Source of the DNA: Aporrectodea caliginosa
Taxonomy: Eukaryota; Annelida; Clitellata; Crassiclitellata; Lumbricidae
Direction: 5' to 3'
Length of the DNA stretch: 64,000 nt
Assembly (NCBI GenBank): GCA_020284085.1
Contig: JACEVL010000415.1
Coordinates: 3,235,227-3,299,226 of the forward strand
The notes beneath the pieces were generated by a model. It made no database searches. It was not told where the DNA came from and was given only the letters and a program-made list of their open reading frames with translations. Of this stretch, positions 11,694 through 23,339 are shown piece by piece. Numbering within the stretch: position 1 is the stretch's first letter; the number at the start of each line of letters is the position of its first letter. A program made the position numbers and the translations under genes.

Positions 11694-12434
11694 ACACTTC
11701 TATACATTAGAAATGTTAAATTTCATTTAATTGCTTTTTAACGGAGCTAAGCAAAATTTTATTTTACATTTACAATTTATATTACATTGGCACAGTTCTT
11801 TATTAGACTTTCAAGTTCACTTACACTACCTTAGCACCCACTGCTTCTACACCCTTAGTATTTAAAAACAAATCTATTAGGAAAAGTGGATTCTACTGCA
11901 TGGCTCTCTTTACTCACCAACTAAAATGAATAGGCAGTAATTAACTTCAAGAACCTCAACTGCTATGCATCACTAAGCACAGTCTTCCGTTCATTCAACC
12001 GTAGCCAAAGAAACAAGTCGAACTCAAATGACGGCCAGCCAGCCGCCGCCTATCTGTTACATATCACCCCAGTTTGATATCCAAGCAGAAATTCAATTAT
12101 CGCCAAAGGCCGCCTAAAAACCCAGTAACGTTGCAAATTACCAGTTCAGCCAAGTACAACATGACACATGTTGAACAGCCGCGACAGAAGTCGTCAAGAC
12201 AACGCGCCATTTACATAATATCGAATAAAGGCATCACCAAGTTGTAGGTACCGAGCACTGATATGAATAAATCGGCCGACATCAGGTGCTAGTCAGTCGG
12301 TTAGGCCGCCGCCGCCGCCGCTCCGACCTTAAAACGTCGTCGTTCCTGATTTGCATAAAAATTCTTGGACTCCTTTGAATCGTCTAATGCGCAATTCGTA
12401 CATAACAGACAGCGTCGTGTGAATTTGGTTTAAA
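11694..12434. other. No gene recognised; CpG-rich patch with (GCC)5
   Basis: At 12170-12350 the sequence is unusually rich in CG dinucleotides, with a GCC run at about 12307-12321. This could be an old regulatory or promoter region, but nothing else supports that. Confidence 0.3.
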
Positions 12435-12525
12435 CAATAACTGAACACCATGGGCGTATCCAGGATGAAATTTCCGAGGGGTTTTAAGTTTTCGGGGGTT
12501 TCCATTGGAAATTGTTGTATTTTTC
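12435..12525. repeat. 91-bp segment duplicated at 12707-12797
   Basis: Identical to 12707-12797. The copied block holds flanking sequence, the left target-site duplication CTGAACAC and the first 77 bases of the hAT MITE at 12449. The second copy is therefore a local duplication, not a second insertion. Confidence 0.9.
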
Positions 12526-12609
12526 CACACTTTTAGTTTGTAATAACAGTAATGCATTTATTTCAGGGTGGGTTTGAACCGGTAAAGCCACCCCCTAAAT
12601 AAGCCCATG
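12449..12609. mobile_element. hAT-type MITE (161 bp), CATGGGCGTA family
   Basis: Termini CATGGGCGTATCCAGG and (reverse complement of the right end) CATGGGCTTATTTAGGGGG. A perfect 8-bp duplication CTGAACAC flanks it (12441-12448 and 12610-12617). Related elements are at 63717-63887 and from 63941 on. Confidence 0.88.
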
Positions 12610-12907
12610 CTGAACACGTGGTCGGTAACAGTAAGAAGTTAAAAATACGTCAAGGCCAAACCGTACGAATGTAACTACCATGCGGATTATATGGAGATTG
12701 TAGTCACAATAACTGAACACCATGGGCGTATCCAGGATGAAATTTCCGAGGGGTTTTAAGTTTTCGGGGGTTTCCATTGGAAATTGTTGTATTTTTCAAA
12801 AATGCATCAGGCGAAATAAATCTGTTGTTCATGTCCGAAATTATGCCCGATTGTTTAAAATTTCTTGGATAAAGAACAGTGAAGTCACATAATAGCAAGA
12901 CATTATA

Positions 12908-13739
12908 CAGTGATAGAACTAATTAATTAGAAACTAGTTAACTAGGTAATTAATTAGCTTGGTAGCTAATTCTAATGTTAAATTAATTAGTCACCAAAAT
13001 TTTGCTAATCTAATTAAAAGTTGTCTAATTCTAATTAAAATCTCATAATTGGCTTCATAATTACCTTGCCTACATATTTCCTTACATTTTGCTGGATGTT
13101 TCTATTGTAACTAATAAACATCAACTTATATTTTGAAGTTTTAGTTTTTTAAGATATTTTAAAAAAAGAATTGTCTTTAGTTATGACAAGTGTTTATGAG
13201 AAATTTAAGTACATAAACAAATACAAAAGTAAAGTAAAATTAATTGTAAATTGAAGGTTTTAGCAATAACAATCTTAGCTTCTAGTAAGAAAATAATAAG
13301 AGATTACTCAGTTTCCCACTGCATCTGAAACATCATCTTCCTGCTACATCAGCATCAATAGAGCAAGCATTTGGTGTTGCAAGATTTGTTACAAATGAGT
13401 AAAGAAACAGACTTGAAGACAATACTTTATAGCTCACAATAGTTCCCAAGTACAACTCTGATTTCTTATCAATAAAAACATTTTCCACAGTAATAAGAAG
13501 AAACTGCAAGTACCATTGAAATTTGAGTTTCGTCATAATTTGAAATATTTGTCTAATAGATTGACAGCCAAACTGGCAAATATTTTTGTGCCGTTTTGTA
13601 TTCTGACGTCAGCGACTAATTCTAATTAATTAGTTGAGTGCTAATTCTAATTATAATTAATTAGTTCTCCTAAAAATGCTAATTCTAATTATGAAATTCG
13701 AACCAATGCTAATTCTAATTAATTAGTTACAAAATCTTC
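12908..13739 (+). mobile_element. Decayed hAT transposon with CTAATTCTAATTA arrays
   Basis: The left end begins CAGTGATAGAACTAATTAATT. The right end (reverse complement) has GTAACTAATTAATTAGAATT. Both ends carry many 'gctaattctaattaatta' subterminal units. The interior contains a hAT transposase C-terminal fossil (13315-13540). The right boundary is approximate and I could not confirm a target-site duplication. Confidence 0.6.
13315..13540 (+). pseudogene. hAT transposase C-terminal dimerisation (hATC) fossil
   Basis: Plus-strand translation gives LPATSASIEQAFGVARFVTNE, an in-frame TAA where hAT proteins usually carry Arg, then RNRLEDNTL and a Lys/Asn-rich stretch. This matches the hATC block (PATSASxERxFSxA...RRNRLxxxT) near the C-terminus of hAT transposases, which mediates dimerisation. 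It is interrupted by stops and lacks the catalytic region. Confidence 0.7.
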
Positions 13740-15764
13740 ATTCCCTTGTGGTCATTTGAACTTGAAGAGAATCATTTGCTGTAGTGTAGCTCAGTTAACT
13801 TTCCAAGAAAACCTTAGCCATTCTACTTAATGTGAAGTGATTTTATGTCCCCAAAGCGATTAACTTAACACACCTCATTTGTTAACGTGCCATACAATAA
13901 CTGCAGTGTTGTGCTAAATACGGACCTTCTGAGCATAATCCCCTTCTAATGCATGGCTTCGTTTACACAATGTATCAAAAGGCACCCACCCTAGAATACG
14001 GAGTATACATACTTGAAAAGCCATGCAAGACCACTTATTGGAATTCAATGGTAGAAAAATCATAACCATTCTCTAAAATTGAATAAATTGATCAGTTGGA
14101 TCTCAGTTACGGCAAAGACGACAAAGCCGTCTATTAGACATGGGCTTAGCACAGACAATACTTTAATCTAAACACAGTGCTCAGGCAACTTCCTCTTCCT
14201 ACACAATAAAGACATCAGATCCAATTTAAATTTCAGTAATAATAAATTACCATCGGTTCATTGTTGTGCAACTGAAGATCAATGACAGCAAAATTTAATC
14301 AAATTGAACGATTGAATAATAAATATAATTGATGATTCAAATTTTTCTTCACCAAGCAGATTAATAAATACATAAATTATTATTAGTAGTACTTTTCTTT
14401 TTGAGAAATCCGCAAGATTGATTAATCAGTAAAATGTAATTGTAATTTATTTGAATTATTGCATTGAATGTACTATTTATATAGCACCTATTCTGAACCT
14501 CTCAGTCACATTCAGATGATAATGTCAATTATGTTAATTATGATGATGATAGGCTAATCAGTACTTTATTACGCCCAAAGGCAGAAACAAAACAGACGTC
14601 ATAACATATATACATGCACAAATCTGAACAAACATAAAATCAAACGCACAGACTGCGAAAAAGTTCGTAAAGATCATTCATGCAACTAAATGATAATCAT
14701 GATAAGGACATGGAGGAAGAGTAGGAGGAAGATAATTTTAAGATAGTTTATAGCCTCCTTCCATTGTCTTTGCTATTAAAGGGTTTGTGGTTTGTAAGGC
14801 AAGTGTATTCATCTAGGCTATAGGTTAGATATTTTAACGAAAGTGTTGTACTTCTTATCTACGGGTTCTGAGGCTTATCACCATAAATTCACCAAATAAT
14901 ATATGCAAACTGCACATTCAAATATTCAAACTTTAGCATATGTTCTATGTAAAACAATGAAACACCCCATGAAAGCCATGATAAAATTTTGGGTAAAATT
15001 CCTAAATCCAAAATCAGGCGCTCAAATCAAATTCAGAGTCAAGTTTAAAGTGAAATTGTGCACAACAGATGGATGCTTAAGCATTATTATGATGGCACAA
15101 AGATGAAACCAGATAAAAAAAACTTAATCAGATTTTACATATGTTTGCACATAAAATATGTTTCAAGGTCTGTATATAAGAGACAGGTTGAAAGGTTGAT
15201 ATATTCAGTTCAGATGGAAATATACTTAAAGAACATCCCTTTTAACCAGTGGTTAAAGTGGTTTGGGTGAGCAGTGGGAACTCCGAAGAAGAGTTCTATT
15301 GGAACGCATGATCTACTAGGGTGCCATTGCATGGTGAGCAGTGGGAAAGCAAGCATAGAATTTCAAGAGCACTTTAAACGCTGCTTTTACCACATTTAAT
15401 TCAAATTGAAAGAAACCTCTAGAGAACCAGTCCGAAGAAATAAGGGTGGAAGGAATAAAGTTTCATGTGGACAATTGTCGATTCAAGCAAGACGTTTCAA
15501 AGGACAGTAAAGTGAGCAATATGAGACAAAGTGTCACGATATCATCAAAGAACAGAAACGGGCATCTGCTGCTGACGAACTGTTAACCTGTCGGAGAATT
15601 TTGCAACCGAAAGATCTGCAAAGATTGGAGGAAGGTTTACGAATTAAAGTGATAGCATAATGATTTCACAAAGCTCTGTGAAAGAATACGACCATGAAAA
15701 GAGTCAGAAATATGGTAAACATGTAGTTTAGCATTGTAAATTATTCGCCCGTTGTAGCATTTTT
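13740..15764. other. No gene recognised
   Basis: AT-rich sequence. A 15-base direct repeat 'ggtgagcagtgggaa' occurs near 15267 and 15332, and a LINE-tail-like 'tatttatatagcacctattctgaacctctc' lies near 14473-14503. Two short plus-strand open frames (14903-15270) show no known domain. Confidence 0.4.
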
Positions 15765-16640
15765 ATTTTTCATCAATCCAACTTCAATTTTGGCAAGAAT
15801 CCTTTTATCAATCCATGCAGCTTGTATTTAGGCAAGAAATCGTTTCATCAACCCAGGTTCTGTTTAAGCAGGAATCATTTTTCATCAAATACAACTTCTA
15901 TTTACCTCTATTTAATCAAGATTTATTCTTCAGCAATCAAGCTTTTGGTAAAAGTGCATTTTAGCGTATTTTATTGATAGTGGCGGTAGGCTTGTATTTT
16001 AGCGTATTTAATTATTTCAATGATATTCATGATAACTGTAATGAATCCATCTTCTATTTAAGCAATATTCTTTTCAACAATCCGACTTCTACTTAATAGA
16101 CATAGACTAATGAAAAAAATGACCCAACTTCTATTTAACCAGAAAAATATTTTTCATCAATGGAACTTTTATTTAAGCAAAGAACTTTTCTCATGGGTCC
16201 AGCTTCGACTTACGGAAACAATTATTTTAATTATTCCAGCTTCTATTGCATCAAAAACTTAGTTTCATCAATCCAGCTTCTATTAATGGTAAAAATTATT
16301 TCCATCAATCCAACTTCTATTTAAAGATAGAAATGGTTTCATCAATCCCACTTCCAGATTAGCGAAACAATTTTTGGTAATCCCGTAGTTTAGGTTGGTA
16401 AATTATTTTATATCGTCAAATAAAAATGGAAGCTGGATTAAGGAAAAAAATTGTTTCACTAACTCGAAGTGGGATTGATGAAACCATTTCTGTCTTTAAA
16501 TAGAAGTTGGATTGATCGAAATAATTTTTACCGTAAATAGAAGCTGGATTGATGAAACTATGTTTTTGAAGCAATAGAAGCTGGAATGATTAAAATAATT
16601 GTTTCCGTAAGTAGAAGCTGGACCCATGAGAATAGTTCTT

Positions 16641-17848
16641 GAATAAATCTTCTGCGGAAAATTCCGCCGCAGAAGTAACATTTTCGACACAATTCTGCGG
16701 CGGAAGCGCGCATGCATTGTTCATAATGCTTTACTTCTATAAATTGGCGTCGTGAGGGTCGGTTAGGGTCAGGTTTGGCCTCGTGAGTGTCGGTTAGGGT
16801 CAGGTTAAGCGCTGTGACGGTCGGTTAGGGTCAGTGTTAGGGGCCGTTCACATATTATATAACGCTCAAGGGGTAGGTGGCTGGGTTCCTGTTTTGTTAG
16901 CGTTATAGGTTTATGGTGGGTGGGGTAGGTTCAAGGTTTCGTTATATAACAAACTTTTTCAGCTTATGCTATTTTGCTTGTTTGTCTGACCATTGGACTT
17001 TCACTGTAATATTTTAATAAATATTCTTCATTACTAATTGTGTTTTAGTTACTTACTCACTCAGTGCTTTGCATAATATGGGATGTGGCTAGCTGGTAGG
17101 TAGCAGCGCTCTATTTCAAACTATTCGAGGGTGGCCATATTGTTCATTTAGGACGCATTCTCAATCAAGAAATCAATAAATTTTGTTTAATATTCAAAGT
17201 ATCACACTGACAGGTCGCAACTTGTGACAAGTATAAGGTAACAAAATTGTCTTTAATAGCTCTGAGAGTTAGCCATGAATTAATTGGTTATTATACCATT
17301 GACTCAGTTCTGACAGCTACAAGTTGAAAATAAGATAATTAGAATAGTGGTGTTGTAAGTTATACGGCAGCTTAAATGAGGTGATGAATGAGCGAATGAG
17401 GTGATAAATGAGTGATGTGATGAATGATTTATAAGTAGGGGATAATGTATTTAGTAGTAGTACAAGTTTTCAAATAGTACACGAGATATAAAATTTCGGG
17501 GGTGGGGGCGTAGAGTAGTATAATAATAATAATAATGAAAGTTTCCAGTTGTGTAATACAATAAGGTCCACTGTATGTCTTTGAATGTGCTTATAGACTG
17601 GGGGGGGTAGGGGGGTAGGAAGCATATCTGTTATATAATATAGGGGTGGGGGGGTCACAGCTGCTGTTATGTAACGTTATTAGGGGTGGGGGGTAGGCAA
17701 AAAATTGAGATTTTTTGCGTTATATAATATGTGAACGGCCCCTTAGGGTTAGAGTTGTTTTTAGATAAAATGTCCAAAAAAATTCCGCCGCAGAAGTAAA
17801 TTTTCGCGAGTTGCGTGGCTGCATTTTCCGCCGCAGAAGCACCACGCA
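16641..17848. mobile_element. Unclassified hairpin-ended element, copy 1 (with insertion)
   Basis: Flanked by TAGTTCTT at 16633-16640 and 17849-17856, an exact 8-bp duplication. The flanking foldback arm reads straight across the insertion. One end has a hairpin (CTTCTGCGG...CCGCAGAAG). The other ends CCGCCGCAGAAGCACCACGC with an upstream 'gcgtgg' partner. The core has repeated 'gtcggttagggtcaggtt' units that resemble TTAGGG. Without the nested element it would be about 302 bp. Copy 2 is at 57639-57963. The ends are not simple inverted repeats, so no superfamily is assigned. Confidence 0.75.
16840..17742. mobile_element. PIF/Harbinger-like DNA transposon nested in the element at 16641
   Basis: Terminal inverted repeats of 25 bases beginning GGGGCCGTTCACATATTATA, with a 3-bp duplication TTA at 16837-16839 and 17743-17745. 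The copy at 57639-57963 preserves the uninterrupted sequence across this point, so it serves as the empty site. The interior is G-rich with several 'ggggtggggggg' tracts and no transposase frame. Superfamily is inferred from the 3-bp TTA duplication and the termini. Confidence 0.85.
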
Positions 17849-18260
17849 TAGTTCTTTGCTTAAATAAAAGTTTCATTGATGAAAAATATTTTTGGGTTAA
17901 ATAGAAGTTGGCTAATTTTTTTCATGAAATGGAAGCTGGATTGATTAAAACAAATGTTCGATGAAATGGAAGTGGGATTGACGATAGTTATCATGGACAT
18001 AGGTAGATTGCTTACTTACCAACATGAAATTCGGTATTGAAGATATTCAAATAATTTACCAACCTAAACTACGGGATTACCCAATTTTTTTCCTCAATCC
18101 AGCTTCCATTTTAATTTTACGATATAAAATAATTTAGCAACCTAAACTACGGGTTTACCGCAGGATTCTTGTCATAAATGATAAATCCCACTTCTATTTA
18201 AGCAAAAATCTTTTAATCAATCCAACTTCAATTCAGCAAGAATTCTTTTCGTCAATCCAA

Positions 18261-18734
18261 CTTGTATTCGACCGACTCTGAAACCCAAGCAGTAAACTAC
18301 ACTTTTACCAGCAATATATCTAAAAGAGACGTCAAACATGCTGTACCATTTAAAATCTCGCGCTACATAAACTAAACTCCCACGATGCGCAGGCTAGCTT
18401 CACCGCAACGCATCACATCCCTGCAACTTATTTTTCCAAATTGCAAGGGTTCTATTATGATTCTAAACGGGTAGAAGCACTTAAACACCCGCAACAAGCC
18501 ATTCAACTAACACATAAAACTTATTCTTCTTCACTTACCTCTCAGTCAGAAACTGCACCTAATACTCACTTTATGCTCCGCCTATATATATAGAACCCAT
18601 CGGCTGCCAGCGGACCACTCTCGCAAGACGATTCCCTTGTGCAGACCGATGCCACACTCAGAAAAACGTCACCACAGAAGGAACCGGATTTAGCGCCATC
18701 TAGCGAGCAGTTAATGCAGTCGGTTTAAACCATA
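18261..18734. other. No gene seen; isolated TATA-like stretch
   Basis: A 'ctatatatatagaacc' segment at about 18582-18598 resembles a TATA box, but no transcript or open frame supports it. Confidence 0.3.
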
Positions 18735-19165
18735 CGTTGTCGCTGTAATTGATTGATATATCTTTATTGTAACAGCAGCAGCAAGAAACAAATAATTACA
18801 AAATAAACGCTTATGTCCAACTGAGCAGCAAAGCCACTGTACAAATGGAGTCAAAAAGAAGCTATAGCTTATGGGCATTGACCCCATCTTTTCCATAGTT
18901 AGTAGCATAATTTTACATTGTTGACATTTCAGAGTAATTATACTATACATGTGCTATTCAATCACGTGACCAAACGGTGTTTAAGCACATCATATGTTAT
19001 ATATAAAAAAAAAATCAGAAGTGTTAGAAGAAAGAAGGAATAGGAGACAAGGATAGCAATGGAAGAGAGAACGGGAGACAGATGTAGTGGAAGAAAGAGA
19101 AGAGCGAAGACAAACTAGTGGAAGAAATGGGGAGAAGGTGAACAGAAAGCCAGTCTACTTTAATT

Positions 19166-19265
19166 GGGTTAAACAGCAAATTATCTTTACAGAGTTACTA
19201 AGTTCATAAGACAACGGGTTAAACAGCAAATTATCTTTACAATGTTTCTAAGTTCTTACGACAAC
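19166..19265. repeat. 50-bp tandem duplication in the LINE 3' region
   Basis: Two copies of a 50-base unit starting 'gggttaaacagcaaattatc' (19166-19215 and 19216-19265), differing at a few positions in their second halves. Confidence 0.9.
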
Positions 19266-19343
19266 GTCCATTTTCCCTGAGCAGTCCTTTCCATAATCCA
19301 AGTCATACAAGTCAATAAGGTCTATTTCTCATGTCAGAATACA

Positions 19344-22300
19344 TCAGTCCTTACCATAGTCCACTATGAAGAATTCTTTTAGTTTAAGTTTAAACCGTTG
19401 CAATGTTTTAATTTCTTGTAGTGTGGATGGCAGTAAATTCCACAAGCGAGGGCCAATAACTTGAATACTGTTTGATCTACATCTTGTTCTGGCATATGGG
19501 ATTGCATATTTCTCAGCCCCTCTGGTACAGTAGGAGTGAATTTGGGACGTGAGTTGGAAGTAGGTTTGAAACTTATGAGGGAGGGTGTTATTTCTAGATT
19601 TGTGCATTAGGACTAGTATTGCAGTTTTTGCTATATCATATACTTTAAGAATTTTTAGTGACGAGAAAAGCGGATTAGTATGGGCAATATAGTGTGAATG
19701 GGAGATAATACGTATTGCACTTTTTTGTAGTAAAAGGACCCGAGTTAGTTTAACCGTTTTGTGTGGTGATGCCCATATGGATGAGCAGTAGGTAATATAT
19801 GGTTCAAGTAATGTGTGGTACAGCTGCTTTAAGACAACTGAGTTTAATTTATATCGGATCTTTCGAAAAATCCCAACTACTTTAGACAACTTGTTGACAA
19901 TCATATCTACATGCCTTCCCCATTTCAAGTCAGTTGTTATTATAACACCAAGGAATTTGGTTTCGTAGGTACGAATTAATTTCTGGTTATTTATTCTAAT
20001 ATCTAAGTCTAAATTTAGGTTTTGCTTATTTCCAAAAATCATGTAGCAGGTTTTATTTAAGTTCAGGGACAGTAGGTTTGCTGCAAACCAGTCACTTATT
20101 AGGTTTAAATCCAAGTTTAATTTTCCAACAATAGCATTTCTAGTTAAACCAGTTGCAAAGATATTAGTATCATCTGCGAACATTATTAAGTCTAAATCAG
20201 TTACTGCTTGAAGGTCATTTATATAGAGGATAAAGAGTAATGGCCCCAGTATAGAACCCTGGGGAACACCACATCTAACCAGGAGATGAGCTGAGGATTC
20301 ATCGTCTATTGAAACATACTGAACTCGGTTAGTTAAATAACTTTTAAACCATGTTAGAGGAGTGCCTCTTATACCATAATGTTCTAACTTATCAAGAAGG
20401 ATGTTATGGTTGACCGTATCGAAGGCCTTGGATAGGTCTAGGAAAATACCCACCGTAATTTTATGATCATCTATAGCTCTACTAATCTTATCTGTCAACT
20501 CATGAATAGCCAGTTCAGCTGATAGGTTCTTCCTGAAACCAAATTGATTATCATTGAGTATTTTTTCTTGATCAATAAAATGAGTCAGTCTGCTTTGAAC
20601 AATTTTTTCCAATACTTTTGCAAATGGTGATAAGACAGATATTGGTCTATAATTGGATACTTTTTGTTTATCCCCAGCCTTAAAGATTGGAGTTATTTTT
20701 CCTATTTTCAGGTGTTGAGGAAATACTCCTTGTTCCAGAGACTGATTAAAGATTTCTGCCAGTATAGTGTGGACCTCGTAGGGGCACATCTTCAGAGTAT
20801 CAGTAGATATTTCATCATATCCTTTGCTGTGGGAGTTTTTCAGTAATGCAATTTTGTCCATGACCTCAAGTGGTGTTACTGGATTGAAGAAAAAGGACTT
20901 GCCAGGCCTGGATGTTAGATACTTTTGATGAGTCATAGTACTACAGGGAATATTGGAGGCCAACTGTGGGCCAATATTATTGAAGTAGTTATTAAAAATA
21001 TCTGCCATTGATTTTGAGTCATTAATACAAGTATTATTGTGGAGAATTTCAAAAATGCTATTTCTTTTAGACTTCCTTCCAAGTACTGTGTTGATGGTTT
21101 GCCATGTCTTATGTAGATTAGATCTATGGTATTCCAACTTTTCAGCATAATAATTCTTTTCAGCAGCTCTTAATAGTCCTGTCAGCTTATTTCTATATGT
21201 TTTATATTTAAGAAAATTTTCATTATTTAATCCTCGAGTTTTTAAGTACTTTTTATAGAGCCGATTTTTCTTACCTATTGATTTTCTTAAGGCCAAAGTT
21301 ATCCATGGGAGATTAGCTGATTTGCGTTTATTACGTAATTTAACTAAGGGAAAGCTGGAGTTGTACAATTTTTTTAATTGTTCAAGAAAGTTGTTAAAGT
21401 TTGTATTAACATCTGTAGATGTTAGAATACTATTCCACTCAAAGCTCTGGAGTTTGTTTTTAAATTTCAGCTCTGATTCTTTAGAAACTTTTCTGGTCGT
21501 CACTTGCTGGTTTGTAAATTTTATATCCTGAGTTTGTTTAGTTTGGAAGGGGTAAACAGAGCAGCAGACGGGAAGGTGATCTGAGATATCTGTGATCCAG
21601 ATAGAGCAAGTTTCTATTTCGTTTGGGTGGACATTAGTTAATATATTATCTATTAGTGAAGTTGACCTCTGGGTTATTCGTGTGGGTTTATCAATTAAAG
21701 GATAGAAACCATAGGCTAATAGAATATTTAGAAAATTTTGAGTTTCCAAGTGGGTATCAGTATTTAGTAGATTGATATTAAAATCACCTCAAATGTAGCA
21801 TGGATTTTTTTCATCATCTAACATCTTAAGTAGTTTATCAAATGCTGTGTTAAACTTTGCTAAATCTCCATTCGGAGGTCTATAAACTACTCCAATAATT
21901 TCATTTTTACTGCTATGGTTAATCTGTATGAATAGGCTCTCCATTTCTGTGTCGTTAGTAGGAAAGTGTTTTACTGCATGGGTAGGAATAATTTCTTTAT
22001 TAACAAGGAGGCCAACCCCTCCACCTCTACCAGAGGATCGAGATTTAAGTAGGTTATCATATCCTGGGACATATTCCGTTTCTTGATCATCTTCGCTAGT
22101 CCATGTTTCCGTTATTCCTATAATGGAGAACTTAAAAGCGAGTTGGGATAATTCTGTTATGATAGTCCCATGATTTTTCTTTAAGCTTCTGGCATTAATG
22201 TGTAGGAGGGATTGGCTAGATCTCCCTGCGGATACGAATTGGGCGTTTAGGCTAAGGGAATCTAAATATTTAGTTCTTAGTGAGGTTAATTGTGCATAAT

Positions 22301-22640
22301 AGAATCCATCAACATCTGCCTCAGACTGCATTTCATTAGTAGTCAGCTCAAGACCTGCTTTAATAGTTAAGAGTTTAGCATAGTCGAAATTATATGCATA
22401 ATGGTGGCCGCTGATGATGGTTAGAAATTCTAAATCATCTTGTATTCTGTTGAATGGAAAAATACTTTCCATACACAACTGGCAGTAATATAGCTCAGGT
22501 GTCAAGTCCTGGAATGTACATTTGATATGAACCCTGACATCGCATATTAGGCATTTAACCGAGCCCTGGTTACTGTATTTTAACTTTTTGTTACAGAGAT
22601 TGCAAGTCATGCAAAACTGCTTAGATTCTGGTATAGCCAT
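19344..22640 (-). pseudogene. LINE ORF2: PHD-like finger, endonuclease, reverse transcriptase; one stop
   Basis: One reading frame of 1099 codons starts at an ATG (22638-22640) and is broken only by TGA at 21789-21791. Upstream of the stop: a PHD-like finger with C13xxC16, C30xxC33, H38xxC41 and C53xxC56, then an apurinic-type endonuclease with HINARSL (147-153), GITETW (175-180) and YRPPN (253-257). The stop falls just before the conserved GDFN block. Downstream: the endonuclease SDHLP motif, then reverse transcriptase with NYRPIS, LDLSKAFD, GVPQGSILGP and the catalytic FADD, and a C-terminal WNLLP motif. The family nicks target DNA and copies its RNA at the nick. Motif order fits the CR1/L2 group. 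The single stop could be a recent mutation or, less likely, readthrough. Confidence 0.92.
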
Positions 22641-22920
22641 GGTTACATAAATAGACTTTCACAGAATCACATTTCTTAATTTGGCAGCAATCTCCACAAT
22701 GCACCAAGGGCTCTGATATGGTGTTAACAGTGGTTTTTTGGTGAAGGGCCTTGCTCTGAATACATGCCGCATTAAGGAGATTTCTAGGAGCTCCATTGCA
22801 ATCGTACCATTGTACCATATCTAAAATCAGAGGATGTGTAAGACCAACGCGTCTTATGATACGCTCAAGTACATACAAATGTTGGGATTGGATTATGTAG
22901 AACATATAGGAAGAAAGCAA

Positions 22921-23339
22921 AGAAAAAGGAAGAATAGTTTGTAGGAGATTCAGAACAGGTTGAGGTCTCAGGATGGTAACATAAGAGCAAGCAAAGAGAA
23001 ATTGTTAATGCGATAGTAAAAATGATAATAATCTTCTTTTATTACAATTCAAACTGACACTCCGTAATACGAGTAGGCTACAAGTCATGATATGAACGGA
23101 TAATCACAAGTTATTACAGAAGTCGAATTTAACTGTTTGACAGCCATGCAAGGCCCCATCACGACCTACTACTAATTTTATCAACGCCATCTGGCGAATG
23201 AAAGGCTGAATGTATCGTTCTGTTTTTGGTTTTATCAATCACTAGAAGCAAACAGAACGCTGCTCCTTTACACGTAATTATGTTTAGTTATTTAAATTTA
23301 GAGGCTTAGTTTAATTTAAATTCAGTTTAGTTTTACGAC
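22921..23339. other. No gene seen
   Basis: Possibly the 5' untranslated part of the LINE up to about 23030, then unique sequence. Nothing recognisable. Confidence 0.35.

Larger units (their letters stand above)
15765..18260. repeat. Foldback minisatellite (inverted arrays of 34-36 bp units)
   Basis: From 15765 to about 16375, units like ATCAATCCAACTTCTATTTA followed by 'agcaagaatcttttc' run on the plus strand. From about 16430 the same units run inverted, through 16640, and continue after an insertion at 17857-17980. The central arms (16133-16373 against 16435-16640 plus 17857-17905) pair almost base for base over more than 200 bases with a spacer of about 60. A motif 'aatcccgtagtttaggttggtaaat' near 16380-16405 recurs inverted twice at 18057-18160. 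The right end again carries plus-oriented units. Confidence 0.8.
18735..22920 (-). mobile_element. Near-complete CR1/L2-group LINE
   Basis: Minus-strand non-LTR retrotransposon. The protein frame is at 19344-22640. The presumed 3' untranslated region runs to about 18735, where the minus strand reads an AATAAA signal followed by 'gatatatcaatcaatt', a plausible 3' terminus. A 50-bp tandem duplication sits in this region (19166-19265). Upstream, a 99-residue open frame (22621-22920) overlaps the main start by 20 bases and has no recognised domain. It may be the end of a first ORF. The exact 5' and 3' boundaries are uncertain, and the stretch 18960-19165 could contain foreign sequence. Confidence 0.75.

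Noticed and set aside
16745..17760. Interstitial telomere repeat
   Set aside because: The TTAGGG-like motifs occur inside longer units of about 30 bases belonging to a mobile element, not as a (TTAGGG)n array.
21749..22640. Two separate genes split near 21790
   Set aside because: Both halves are in the same frame and form one LINE protein with a stop codon. The apparent second start at 21749 is TTG.
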